Shown piece after piece: positions 33,453-44,506 of a DNA stretch of 64,000 nt. Source of the DNA: Diphasiastrum complanatum (Eukaryota; Streptophyta; Lycopodiopsida; Lycopodiales; Lycopodiaceae); assembly GCA_029204225.1 (NCBI GenBank), contig CM055094.1, forward strand, positions 14,016,928 to 14,080,927. Reading direction: 5' to 3'. The notes below the pieces were generated by a model. It searched no databases and was not told the origin of the DNA. It saw only the letters and a program-made list of their open reading frames with translations. Within the stretch, counting starts at the first letter, position 1. Each line of letters starts with the position of its first letter. The translations under genes and the position numbers were made by a program.

Positions 33453-35494
33453 CTAGCTTGGTTCAATCATTGCTTTACTAATCACTCCAAGTGATGATCT
33501 GAATTTCATAAAAGGTGTCTTTTGAAGTGGTTTAGTAAGTAGATCTGCTACACATTCATTGCTTAGAACATGCTCCAAAGCAATTTCCTTGGCTTGCACC
33601 ATTTCTCTCACAAAGTAATGGCATATCTCAATGTGCTTAGATCTTGCATGGAATATTGGGTTAGATGCAAGGTGTTGGGCTGATATATTGTCATTGTAGA
33701 TGATTGGTGCCTCCTCTAAATCCATTATCTTTAGCTCCACCAGTAATATCTTGATCCAAAATACCTCCTTTGTAGTGGTTGTCAAAGCTTTGTGCTCGGC
33801 CTCGGTTGAAGATAGAGATATAGTTTCTTGCTTTTTGGAAAGCCATGAAACCACACCTTCTCCTATGAAAGTTGAATAGGCACTTGTTGATTTCCTATCC
33901 CTCTTGTCCCCTGCAGCATCTAAATCACTAAATGCATGAAGGCTAGTCACATCTCCTCTATATAGAATCCCAAAATCCAATGTACCCGAGATGTATCTTA
34001 GAATCCTCTTAGCCTTTTTCCAATGGATATTCAATGGCTTTTGCATGGATTGGCTCAACCTACATACACTAAAGCTAAGATCTGGTCTAGTTATAGTGAT
34101 CCACATTAAGGAGCCTATAAGTTGCCTAAACAAAGTGATGTCCATGAAGGATCTTTCATCATTTTTATTTGGCACTTTTACATCTTGCTCCATTGGTGTG
34201 TCAACACTTTTGCATACTTCCATCTTAAACTTCTTTAAAAGACTTTGAGCATAGTTTACTTGACTTATAGAGATAAAATCAGATCCTCTAAGTACCTCTA
34301 TGCCTAAGATGAAGTGAAGACACCCCAGATCTACCATCTTGAACTCTAAGGATAGATCTATCTTGATTTCTTCAATACCATCAACACTATTTCCACTAAT
34401 GATGATGTCATCTACATAAATGAGTAAAAGTACAATACCAACATCATCAAACTTAATGTAAAGAGTGGGATCATATTCACTTTGAACAAAAAATGTGAAA
34501 TAAGATAGCAATGTAATCTTGAATTCCAAGATCTCAAGGCTTGCTTCAAGCCATAGATGCTTCTTTTGAGATGGCATACTTTGTTCTCCATTTCATGCTT
34601 GATGAACCCTTGTGGCTGCTCCATATAGATATCCTCTTCCAAAAAACCATTCAAGAAAGCATTAGAGACATCCATTTGACATAGGATCCATCCAAAATGT
34701 GATGCAAGTGCAATGATTAGCCTTATTGTGACCATCTTGGCCACGAGTGCAAAAGTTTCCTCATAGTCTATCCCTCTCTCTTGAACATAACCTTTTGCAA
34801 CTAATCTTGCTTTATGTTTTTTAGCACTCCCATTTGCATTCAACTTAAGCTTGAAGACCCACGTGCATCCTATTACATTCCTTTGAGGTCTATCAACAAG
34901 CAACCAAGTTTCATTCTCAATCAAGGCATTGTACTCATCCAACATAGCTTTATACCATTCTTTGGAGTTCAATGCATCTTCAACATTAGATGGTTCTTCA
35001 AAACTAGATAAAGCATAAGAAGTGGATGAGATACCCTCAACTTGCTGCTCTTTTCCTTGATATGTGAGCCTTGACGGCTCCACTTTTGCCCTTGAAGATC
35101 TCCTTGGTGTGACAGGTGGGTTTGGTGCTTGCTCCTCCATGAGCTCCTCCTCGAAATCAAGATCTTGCTCCTCGGCCATCTTCTTCTTGACTTTTGGAGC
35201 AATTGAGCCTTCTTCAAGCATATGCATATGATGTTCATCAAATATAACATCCCTTGAAACAACAAATTTGTTCAAGGATGGGAGATAGATTTTGTAGCCC
35301 TTGCTTGAGCTTGCATATCCAAGCATGATCCCTCTTGTGGAAGATGGATCCTCCTTGGTTCTTGTTTCCAATGGCACATGCACATAACATATACATCCAA
35401 AAACTTTCAAGTGATTAAGACTAGGTTTCTTTCCATACAACATCTCATAAGGAGTTTTGCCTTCAATTGCTTTGCAAGACACCCTATTCATCAA
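33453..35494 (-). pseudogene. Integrase end, RT and RNase H of copia D
   Basis: The first frame (34412-35494) goes from IEGKTPYEMLYGKKPSLNHL, LKVFGCICYVHV and a linker to RT: VIGCTWVFKLKLNANGSAKK, ARLVAKGYVQERGIDYEETF, MDVSNAFLNGFLEEDIYMEQ. A frameshift near 34500 passes to 33453-34577: LLLIYVDDIIISGNSVDGIE, MVDLGCLHFILGIEVLRGSD, RNase H FSDLDAAGDKRDRKSTSAYS and SSTEAEHKALTTTTKEVFWI, and the end LTKPLQKTPFMKFRSSLGV. YVDD is intact. One frameshift is the main defect. Confidence 0.93.
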
Positions 35495-36500
35495 TTAGTT
35501 TGCACATACAAGAGATTCACCCCAAAAGGATTTGGGCAAACAAGCATCCAATCTTAAACCCTTAGAACATTTACATAATGTTCTATTCCTTCTTTCAACA
35601 ACTCCATTTTGTTGAGGAGTGTAAGGACAAGAAGTCTCTTTCTTGATCCCTTCCTCCTCGCAAAAGGCCTTGAACTCATTGGAGATGAATTCTCCACCAT
35701 TGTCACATCTAAGAATCTTGATGCTATGATTATGATGCTTTTCCACAACCAAATTGAACTTTACAAAAGTATCAAATACTTGAGATTTGAAGGAAAGTAA
35801 GAACACCCAACAATATCTTGAGTAGTCATCAATGAAGGTTAAAAACATGGATGAACCTCCATTAGATTTGGTGCTAGCAATGTGCACATCCGAGTCTATG
35901 AGTTCAAGAGGATGAGATGACTTTGTGATGGAGTTAGAAAACACCTTCTTATGTGCCTTGGATAAAGCACAAGCTTCACAAACCTTGTCTTCTTTCCCAA
36001 TAGACCTTGGTAGGCCTAAAGCATACTTCTCCTTGATCATAGCCTCCATGGAACCCGAGTTGACATGTCCAAGTATTTTGTGCCATAAAGTGAAGGTAGA
36101 TTTTTTGCTCTTCTTGGCCAACATGACAATGTTAGTATCCACAAATGCATCCAGCTTATAAAGTTTGCCAAGTCTAGTGCCCTTAGCCACTATCTTACCC
36201 TTCTTCTTGATGAAACATTCATTTGAAGCAAAGTCACCATTGAAACCATTGTCTACCATTTGGCCAACACTTAGTAGATTCTTTGTTATTGTAGGAATGT
36301 ACAAAACACCTTCTATGTTGATCTTTTTGGAAGATCCTAAGCAAAGGGGAATGGTACCAACTCCTTCAATCTTACAAGCTTTATCACTTGTTGTATAGAT
36401 AGACTTTATAGGTCCATCATAAGATAAGAGAGAAGAGAAAAACTCCCTTTTGCTAGTCATGTGTGAACTAGCTCCCGAGTCAGTCCACCAAGGATCTTCT
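35495..36500 (-). pseudogene. Protease and integrase core of copia D
   Basis: DPWWTDSGASSHMTSKREFF carries the protease active site. GVLYIPTITKNLLSVGQMVD precedes LWHKILGHVNSGSMEAMIK and KVCEACALSKAHK, the HHCC finger. The core holds ELIDSDVHIASTKSNGGSSM, FLTFIDDYSRYCWVFLLSFK, IKILRCDNGGEFISNEFKAF and TPQQNGVVERRNRT, with all three acidic residues. A TAA in VCAN*LMN separates it from the next frame. Confidence 0.93.
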
Positions 36501-36599
36501 CCTTTGAAGCTTGTTGAAGAAATATGGACATCATGAGAGAGTCCTCATGTGAACTCTCCTCCTCCTCCTCTTTGCTCATGTTGGCTTGGCTTTGATCTT

Positions 36600-37414
36600 G
36601 CTTCCTCTTGAAGCATTATGAGACATAATGCCCCATTTTGCTACAATAGTAGCACTTCACCTTCGATTTGTCCTTCTTGACTTTGGTGGTTGATGGAGAA
36701 GCCTTTGAGGGTCCTTCTTGATACTCATGCTTTGAAGACTTCTTGAATGTTGAAGGCCTTTGGACTTGCCTTTGCCTTTGGTGAAGAGAGCTTGGTCATC
36801 TCCACCTTGGATGTAAAGTCTATCCATCCTCTCTTGCATTTGGCTCCTTCTTGATTCCTCGGCCATGAGTGTGCCTTGGAGTTCTTCAAGTATGGTTAGC
36901 TTACCCATAATTGCATATCCCTGAACCAAATTGTCAAATTCAAAGCTTAGTCCATTCAATATGAGTTGAACAAGCTCTTCATCCTTGATAGGATCACCTA
37001 AAGTCTAGCTCTTTATTTCAATTCCTTTACTCTTAAGACAAAAGTATGTGCACTCTCTCCTTGCTTTTGGTAGCTTCTATAGATTTGATTCTTCAAAGCC
37101 AACATCCTAGTTTGGTTCTTGGATTCATAGATCTTTTGTAAAGTCTCCCAAGCTTCTTGAGCCGAAGTGCAGTCTCCTACCTCTCTTAAGAGTTCATTTG
37201 CAACATTCATTTTTATGCAATGTAGTGCAACATTGCACCTCTTGATGTATTTGGCTTTTTCTTGAGGATGAATAGGTTCACCCTCCTTACCATTTACAAT
37301 CTCCATCAGATCTTGCATGATCATGATGGATTCCATTCTAACTTTCCATATGGAATAGTTAGTTTTGTTGAGCCTTTCATTAGTATCCAAAAGATATGCA
37401 TTTAAAGATGCCAT
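36600..37414 (-). pseudogene. gag of copia D
   Basis: Starts MASLNAYLLDTNERLNKTNY, a typical copia gag opening, with YSIWKVRMESIMIMQDLMEI and AQEAWETLQKIYESKNQTRM. After a stop at about 37013 it continues ELVQLILNGLSFEFDNLVQG and EELQGTLMAEESRRSQMQER. The zinc knuckle is CYYCSKMGHYVS followed by a stop where the last spacer residue precedes C. Capsid and RNA-packaging protein of the element. Confidence 0.9.
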
Positions 37415-38190
37415 CTAGTCTCCTAATCAAGGACTTGACACAAATGAAAGTTACTTCTATTGATTTGATTGAAGATCTACCTTATCCACTTCTTATGGAC
37501 CTAAAAAGGTCAGTAATAGACTTCCTATAAAGATCTAAGAATTATCTTTAACAAAATCAAATCATATAATACTAGTGCACTTGCTTGATTGAAGTAGATA
37601 ATACTAGTAGAATTGCCCCTCTTTCTATAAAGAACATAAAAGCTTCCAAAATGATCTGATCAAGAGTGAATTTTAGCAACCTAATATACTTCAAAAATCA
37701 CTTGTAAAAGATCTAAATGGAACTTAATGAGGATGCAACACAATCTACTATCCAATCACAAGCAAAAATTGATCAAAATTGATGAAAAATTGATCTAATT
37801 TGATGCATAAGTCAAGCAATGGTTGGACTGAACCTAAATCACTTTAGGAGGTGTCCTCTACACCTTAGAATAGCCTTGAAGAGTCCCCAATTCTCTGATC
37901 TTCCCTCTCCTTGAATGCTGGAAAGCCTCCTCTATGAAATCACCTCCAAATCTCGCTTAGAAATCAATGCTTGGAGAAAGCAAAACTTGCTATCTTGGTA
38001 ATGTGAATTGAATTCAACTTTGCCTCTGGTTTTAGACACCTAAACACCTGCAAATGATGTCACACCAATCTCCAATGGAATTGACTCACTTTGAGTTCTA
38101 GAATCAATGCTAGATGCTAAGATCCAATCTACACAAGATTTAGATAAAAAATTGTGATAAAATTGAATGAAAAACAAGGATTTAAAGAGC
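37415..38190 (-). other. Segment upstream of copia D gag, origin unclear
   Basis: It lies between the D gag start and the family-C gag frame, so it should hold the D leader, primer-binding site and 5' LTR. I see no copy of the 3' LTR here, nor a TTTTAACA end followed by TGGTATCAGA. Either the 5' LTR was replaced or it has diverged beyond sight. No protein frame recognised. Confidence 0.5.
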
Positions 38191-39120
38191 AGGGAGTCGA
38201 GGTCTGGCTGCTGGATTTCCTCCATATTGTGGATCTCGATATCCCATTTGGACATACCGTTGCTGAATTATCCAAGGATTGAAGTTGCAAAAAGCAGTCT
38301 CATTATCAGGTGAATTACACAAATGGCAAACATTGATTTCCATTCATTTTTTCAATTGAGGACACTCGTTCATTGTGTGATTTCCTATACAAATAGAACA
38401 CCAGACATTTTCCCTAGTAGGAAAAGCCTTCACAATCTTCTCAGGTTCCTTGTTCGCTTTTATGTAGAAATATTCCAATGCTTTGATCTTCTCATCGAAT
38501 TGCATGCAACTTTTCCATCTGTTTCTGCTGGTTCTTCCCGAGTTTCTCGAACTTGTTGAGCATCATTTTTGCAGTAGCATTGGCATTCGTTGATGCAATA
38601 GTGGTGGAGATCGTAGTGGTCTGCCCTGTTGTATAAGGCAACATGCTAATATCATCTGAATCTTCATCCTCCTCCCAAATTGCATCATCCATAGCATTTT
38701 GCAAGAGTGCATACTCATTATGGCGTTTCAGCTCACATCTGATTTGTTTAGGTAAACTTGACAAGAACCACATAATCATGGCATTTTCGTTAATAAGCTC
38801 AGGTTCGCACTCAAATTTGAGGCGTTTCACCCATTCAATATAATCTCGAACCATTTTCCGCTTTCCCATTTTAATTTTTTACTTGAAAGTAGAAAAGGGT
38901 CTTCCATAAACTTCCGAGGTTTGAACCGTGTGATAAGGGCTCTTTTAACAACCTCCCAATCTGTACGTTCAGTTTCATCTTGATTATAGTACCAATCTTT
39001 TGATGTGCCTGTTACGGCCATAGGAGAAAGCTTAAGCTTATCTTGAGGGAAAATTTTGCCATAGACTTCACAGGATTCAACATAGATCTGAAGAAAACTA
39101 ACTGGATCTGTTAACCCATT
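38191..39120 (-). pseudogene. gag (capsid and first knuckles), family C
   Basis: Reads PVSFLQIYVESCEVYGKIFP at the top, then TGTSKDWYYNQDETERTDWE, ALITRFKPRKFMEDPFLLSS, KMVRDYIEWVKRLKFECEPE and IMWFLSSLPKQIRCELKRHN, followed by the acidic DAIWEEDEDSDDIS. A finger WCSICIGNHTMNECP (CX2CX3HX4C, the same odd spacing as at 32.6 kb) follows at about 38400-38440, then VCHLCNSPDNETAFCNFNP. The frame ends near 38190 where the D-related segment starts. Two frameshifts (near 38870 and 38345). Confidence 0.82.
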
Positions 39121-39842
39121 GTATGGTTAAGTTCCTCTATGAAAACGTCATTACTAGATCTGGATGTCCTATCGAGATCGTAAGTGATCGCGGAACACAC
39201 TTTGTGAATGAAACGATAAAGTGTCTGTTGGAAGACTTTTTCGTTATTCATCGGTTTAGTACTCCCCGTATTATCAAAGGGGTAATGATCAAGCTGAATC
39301 TTCCAATAAGATTCTCTGTAGCATTATGACAAAAACAGTCGAAGCAAGTTGTTTTGATTGGGAACATAAGCTTTATGCAGCATTATGGACATTCAGAACA
39401 ACTTACAAATGTAGTACAAATCAAACGTTATTCCAGCTTGTCTGTGGTCAAGATGCAGTTATGCCAATTGAATTTTTAGTACCATCCCTATGCATATAGC
39501 GGCAACGGAACTTACAAATGCGTCATGCGACTTTACAAAAACTTTGTGAAACTAGGTTGATGGCAGTTCATGCATTAGCAACAGAGAAAGCCCACTGCAA
39601 GGCATGGCACGATCGTCGATTACACAAAAGATCTGAAGGAAGGAGATCTAGCACTAATGTATAAGATGAAACTGATCAAAGGCAAATTGAAGTTCACAGG
39701 TGAAGGACCGTATAAGGTGAAATTATTGAACTATGGAGCGATTATTTTAGAACATTTGGATGGAAAAAGATTCAACACTTTGGTGAATGGCAACCGACTA
39801 CACAAGTTTTGGCAGCCAGATCAGCCAGTTCAACCAGAATGA
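39121..39842 (+). pseudogene. Inverted family-C integrase fragment
   Basis: On the opposite strand to the gag beside it, this reads VKFLYENVITRSGCPIEIVS, DRGTHFVNETIKCLLEDFFV and, after shifts, CETRLMAVHALATEKAHCKA and WHDRRLHKRS, IELWSDYFRTFGWKK, to a stop at 39842. It matches 28138-28898 closely. The abrupt switch at 39120/39121 from minus-strand gag to plus-strand integrase marks an inversion or end-to-end joining of two copies. Confidence 0.85.
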
Positions 39843-39889
39843 TCCAATACCTTATCAATTTTATTTTAATTGTTTTAAGCTTGGTTACC

Positions 39890-41130
39890 CTTGGATAAAG
39901 ATAATTGATTAAATGAGTAATGTGAAGAGAATTCACCAAAAACTATTTACTTTGAATTGTATTGCTTGTAAGATGTATGACTTGTGAGTCATCATGATTC
40001 ATCAGTGAAAATTTGTGCATAGGATATATGGTATTTTTGTTTAGAGTATTGCTCAGAGGAGAAATAGACTCACTTACTTAATGATTGTATCCTAGAGGGC
40101 TCAATCGAATAGCAAATCCTAATGGTTCCAAGAATGATAACTATATTTATTTAGAATTCAGCAGAAATTTGGGTATCTAGATTCAATTTTAGATAGCAAT
40201 CTAAAGTTTTTTGTAATTGAAGATAGTCAATACCTTTTTGGTATGTAACCTGTCTTTGATTACCTAATGAATGTAGAATTGGATAACTCATTTTTTTTTA
40301 TTAGGAATCCGGTTTGGAGAATATTTTTAAAATCCAATATTTTTCCAAGAAAGATATTTTAGAATGTTTCTTATATTTCCTAAGTTATGTTGGACATATA
40401 TACTAGTATTGTTTAATGATTATGGTTGACAAATCTTAAGAGTCAAAATATTTGTAATTGACGAATCATAAATGTATATTTAATTATTGTCAAAGAATTA
40501 TAAGGAAATGCAATGATTCTTAACTGTGGCGAGTAATTCTAGATCTATTGAATGAGCTAATAATTTAGATCGGTATGTTGAAAATCTAAATCTCTTTACT
40601 GCAGTTTTTTGAGAACATATGTGTATCATAGGCATTCTTATTAAGTAAATTATTTCTACTTATGAGTAATTTGTTTGTTTTAGGGATGTTGCTTTGTTAT
40701 ATATTGTGGTCCATAAGTGCTTGTGTATGGGTTTCAACCTAGATCTCGGGTTATTTGGGAGACAGACAAATTTATTTAGATGAGATGATTGCTATATTCT
40801 TGCACAGGATGCTAGAAACATGGGCATTTAACTCAAGAGAGTATCTAAAGTACTCAAAGTTGAGTCAAAATCATTTTTATTTGATGGATCTCCTAGAGAT
40901 TCTAGTAGGATGAACTATTATAAACCTTAGATTTTTGGATATTCTAAGAATTTTTGTACCAAGAAGCATTTATGAGTTGTGTACAAAGAATTGTGGATAA
41001 TTTTGGATTGTAATTGTTAGTTTTTTCTAACTTTGATCACTTATGTTAGGTTAAAGGTCATCTAGTATTTTATGGAGTTCAGACATTCTGCAAGTTAATG
41101 AAAAGCGAGTTTTGCGAGTTTTTTTTGTGC
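39890..41130 (+). repeat. Non-coding repeat shared with element G interior
   Basis: Long stretches match the reverse complement of about 46290-47640: GAGAATTCACC, TGTATTGCTTGTAAGA, AATGGTTCCAAGAATG, AATCCGGTTTGGAGAATATT and TTCTTATATTTCCTA occur in the same order. No protein frame. It probably is the 3' non-coding part of a family-G element joined to the family-C fragment. Confidence 0.75.
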
Positions 41131-41766
41131 ACGGTCTATTACTCATGGCTAGCTAAACACTGATGGGTATCCATAACATCAAAAATATTTGAAATACAGT
41201 ACTAGACACATTGACTTACATGTCTTCAAATTATGGTGCTAAACACATTGATCTACATGTCTTCAAACCGTTGCATTAGGTATATTTGTGAACATGTCCC
41301 ATTCAATTTCCACCTACATAGAGCTTAAAACATTGAACTTCATGTTAACATACATTTCAAAATAGAAATATTTAACTTGTATTTAACTAGGAAACATCTA
41401 CTTCACCCAAAGTTTAAGCCCAAAGTCTACTAACACTTCCACCTACATAGAACTTACAGCATTGAAATTCATGTTGACATTCGTTTCAAAATAGCAATAT
41501 TTAAAACCTATATTCAACTTAAGAACATCAATATCACCCAACCCAAAGCAACACAACGAAACAAAGGACATTCAACTTTGCATACATATTCATGTCCATT
41601 CCCCATAGTTTGTATCTAACATAAGAATGTAAACTCGACTCACAACATAACATTCAAATGTACTTGGCAGTATTTGAAACAACTGACATACTAAAGTTTT
41701 AGTTGAAAGCATGGAAATCATAGTAGCTTCCGAATAAGCAAATAACTAGAAGCAAATGATAAGTAT
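41131..41766. other. No gene recognised
   Basis: AT-rich. Contains a loose direct repeat (CTACATAGARCTTA with the following CATTGAA) near 41315-41345 and 41440-41470. It lies downstream of the methyltransferase pseudogene. Confidence 0.45.
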
Positions 41767-42285
41767 TCATCTAGGGTTTGTCGAAGATGTATCTTCTTGG
41801 CATTCATCATCCACGAAAACACAAGAACAACGAGTGTGTCTACGTGAATGCATATCTAAGTCATGTTGCCTCTCCAATGTGATAGCCGTTCCCTCTACAT
41901 AAGATGGCAAATGGCTAAGGTTAAGGAAGCAAAATGACACAAAGTGCAAGGAAGCAAAATGACACAAAGTGCAAAAAAGCTCATGTAAATGAACATTGTC
42001 AATAATTATACTAACCATCTCTAGAAGTCATCAAAATCCCATTGCTCTGTCTCCTTGGCATTGTCATTAGATTCGACTTCAATAGTTTGGGCAGTGCCTG
42101 CGCACAGTGCATGCGGCCGACACTATAAGTGTTAACAAATTGTCAAACAATGGAACAATGTATTGCTAGTATTTGAAGCATGGCAAAAATAAATGCTTGT
42201 GCAAAATATACCCACTATCTATTTTTGTCGCATGATCGTAGTCCATTGCAATACAATATCTATCGGTGCTGGGACATGAGTACAG

Positions 42286-42315
42286 TGTCCCACCGCATCC
42301 AAGGAAAGGATCCAC
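42286..42315 (-). other. SAM-binding motif I of the methyltransferase-like gene
   Basis: Codes for VDPFLGCGGT. DPFxG(S/C)G(T/G)T is the glycine-rich S-adenosylmethionine loop shared by beta-class N4/N6 amino-methyltransferases. The next strand ends in AMDYD, with the acid that holds the ribose of the cofactor. Confidence 0.7.
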
Positions 42316-44012
42316 AAGCACTCCAGAAGCCCTGCAACACAGCTCCACAAAAACATGACTGAGATGTGGAATTTTCTCCATTCCACCTCGCAACGACCGT
42401 GACATCACCGGATCAAGCAAATGTTTCGATGCGGGGTAGTGGTGCACCCAATGATCTGTCATGCTTGTAAACAACGATGTATCAATTGTATCAGAATCTC
42501 CCTTTGGAATTGTGGGAGATGCATCAGCACGATATGTTATATATACACTCAACATATACACCTGTAAAAGATGATACACAAAAAATCAAGTTATTTGAAA
42601 TACACACAAATGTTACGCACTGCAAAACAATAACAAATTTTATATTACCATATACCTGTATATGCATCTCCGTGATGCCAAATTTATCAACTCCACGTAG
42701 TATAGCGTGTCTTAGCACTCTCACTACACATTTTCTAGCAAATCTTAGCAGCAGTGACACCAACAATACAATAGACCACTCCTGTATCATCTTGAATAGC
42801 TGATGTGAACTGGAGAGATGCCTCAAAAAGTGCATCCTCAACAGTATTCCATAATGGACCACTACCATAAAATCCTGATGGCACTATATTCGTGGGAAAA
42901 TCCAGCAAACCATGTTCACACTAGCACCAACACTCTTACCTCGTCTGATACGTGTACCTATGCAAACTTCTTGCAGATGTGTCAGCAAACTTTGCATCTC
43001 AGCAGCAATAGTCTTCTTGGATGCACACCTGGAAACATTCATAATGTGAAAATGGTGAATATCTGACACAATGCACACAAAATCAGTGTTGACATATATA
43101 GTGCAAAAGTAATCAACAATTCAGTAATAGTACATGTCTAGTATAACTAACTGAGAGAACCGCATAACAAAGCTATTTGACCTTGCTTCTAGACTTCGAT
43201 GATATGAGCGAAGGACGGATGTATTCCACTAAGTCTCACACTTGCTTGGCAGATGGCATACTTGTTGTCACTGCAACAAATCATCCAGTGACTCAACATT
43301 CTCCATTTGCATCGGCCCTAGAAACGGAACACAAGCACATCCACAAAATCAATACATAATTATTATCAAAACATATATTGACAAGCTCACCAAGTCAAAG
43401 ATATAAACATACAAAGCACAATGGCGGTAGGACTTACGCAAAGCAATGCATTCCTCTAAAACTTTGTTTGTTGTTTTCAGCAAATACTCAAGCCATGTCT
43501 CCTTTGCCACCCACACTCTAAAATCTTTGTCGCTTCTTGGAATCCCAAACTGGCTGCTCATTGGCCCCGTACACCATTTAAGCCATTTGCATTTTTTGTC
43601 ACTCGAAACAGTTGAGCATTGTAGATGGTGCAACTTCTCCAGTCCAATGTTTATTCCCATGCTGGTCTTTTCGGTGCTTGTGACTGACTCAAACCACTCC
43701 AAACCCAATGTCTACCACGCTCAACATTTTGCCCATACTATAGACTTGGCATCTTTCAACGTTTTGTGTGCCTTGTCCAAACCCACTTCAAACTTGGCGC
43801 TTGATTCATCAAGCTTCTTATTTATGTCACTCTATAACAAACCACGTGAATTTGAAATATTGATATAAATGTAGAACAACTGATCAGACAGATCTTGATT
43901 CTACTAACAAAGCGTGTAGTTTACTTGACAAAGGATGAGAAAGAAATGAACGCGAACTCAAAACATTTTCATTCGTGACCAACTCGAAAGATTTGTGAAG
44001 GATTCGCGAAAT

Positions 44013-44386
44013 TTGTCTTGCAGTCAACTCGAAAGATTCGCGAAACAATTTCTTGTAGAAGCTCATGGCTTTCTTCTTGAAGCTCGAAAGATTTGCAAAT
44101 AGAATCTTGTCGTGAAATATTTTGTTTTTTGTTCAAGCCTCAGATGTCGCGAAATTGTTGCGAACAATTCGCAAAATCCTTTGGACTGTTCTTCAAGCTC
44201 ACTTGTCGCAAAACTATCTCGAATAGTTCGCGAAATGTTCTAGATTTCTTCTTCAAGCTCAAGAATTGTCATATGTCATGAACAATTCGCGAAAGATGAA
44301 AATGTCGCGAAGAGACAAGTGTCGTGAACAATTCGCGAAACACAAAACTGAGACGAAGAGATGGACTATCGCGAATAATTCGCGAA
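44013..44386. repeat. Array of six TTCGCGAA palindromes
   Basis: Exact TTCGCGAA occurs at 44013, 44037, 44227, 44286, 44332 and 44379, with several near copies (TCGCGAA, TTCGCAAA) between. Each is a self-complementary 8-mer of the form TTCnnGAA. No gene lies across it. Confidence 0.85.
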
Positions 44387-44498
44387 CAAAATTTATTCGA
44401 GCCTGGATACAAAGTGTCTTATTGAATATCAATCGTCATAAATGGTTAGATATCTACTGTTACAACATTGAAAGGCGAAAAGACCTGTCCTGTAGCAA

Positions 44499-44506
44499 TA
44501 TAAATA
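44499..44506 (+). promoter_or_regulatory. TATA box of the intronic LTR
   Basis: TATAAATA on the plus strand, followed 30-40 bp later by a CA-rich start-like region. Typical of an LTR promoter. Confidence 0.45.

Larger units (their letters stand above)
33453..37414 (-). mobile_element. Ty1/copia element D (best-preserved element)
   Basis: Gag, protease, integrase, RT and RNase H are nearly continuous on the minus strand, with only a few stops or shifts: after VLRVKELK in gag, at the zinc knuckle, at VCAN/LMN in integrase, and in RT around 34500. All catalytic motifs are intact: DSG, HHCC, D-D-E and YVDD. It sits inside family-C gag-pol, so it is younger than that element. The 3' LTR is clear. 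The 5' LTR could not be recognised between 37415 and 38190. Confidence 0.92.
28138..39120 (-). mobile_element. Family-C Ty3/gypsy element split by copia D
   Basis: From high to low coordinate on the minus strand: gag (39120-38200), the nested copia D with its flanks (38190-32776), zinc knuckles and protease (32775-31690), linker, RT, RNase H, integrase (to 28138), and then the spacer and ORF3 entered above. The gag-protease frame is open right up to the D LTR at 32776, which shows that D interrupts it. The RT box IYLDDLGVHS and RNase H NPEKNYSTTEREVLAM resemble element F. Neither terminal LTR was found, and gag is cut at 39120 by an inverted fragment. Confidence 0.82.
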
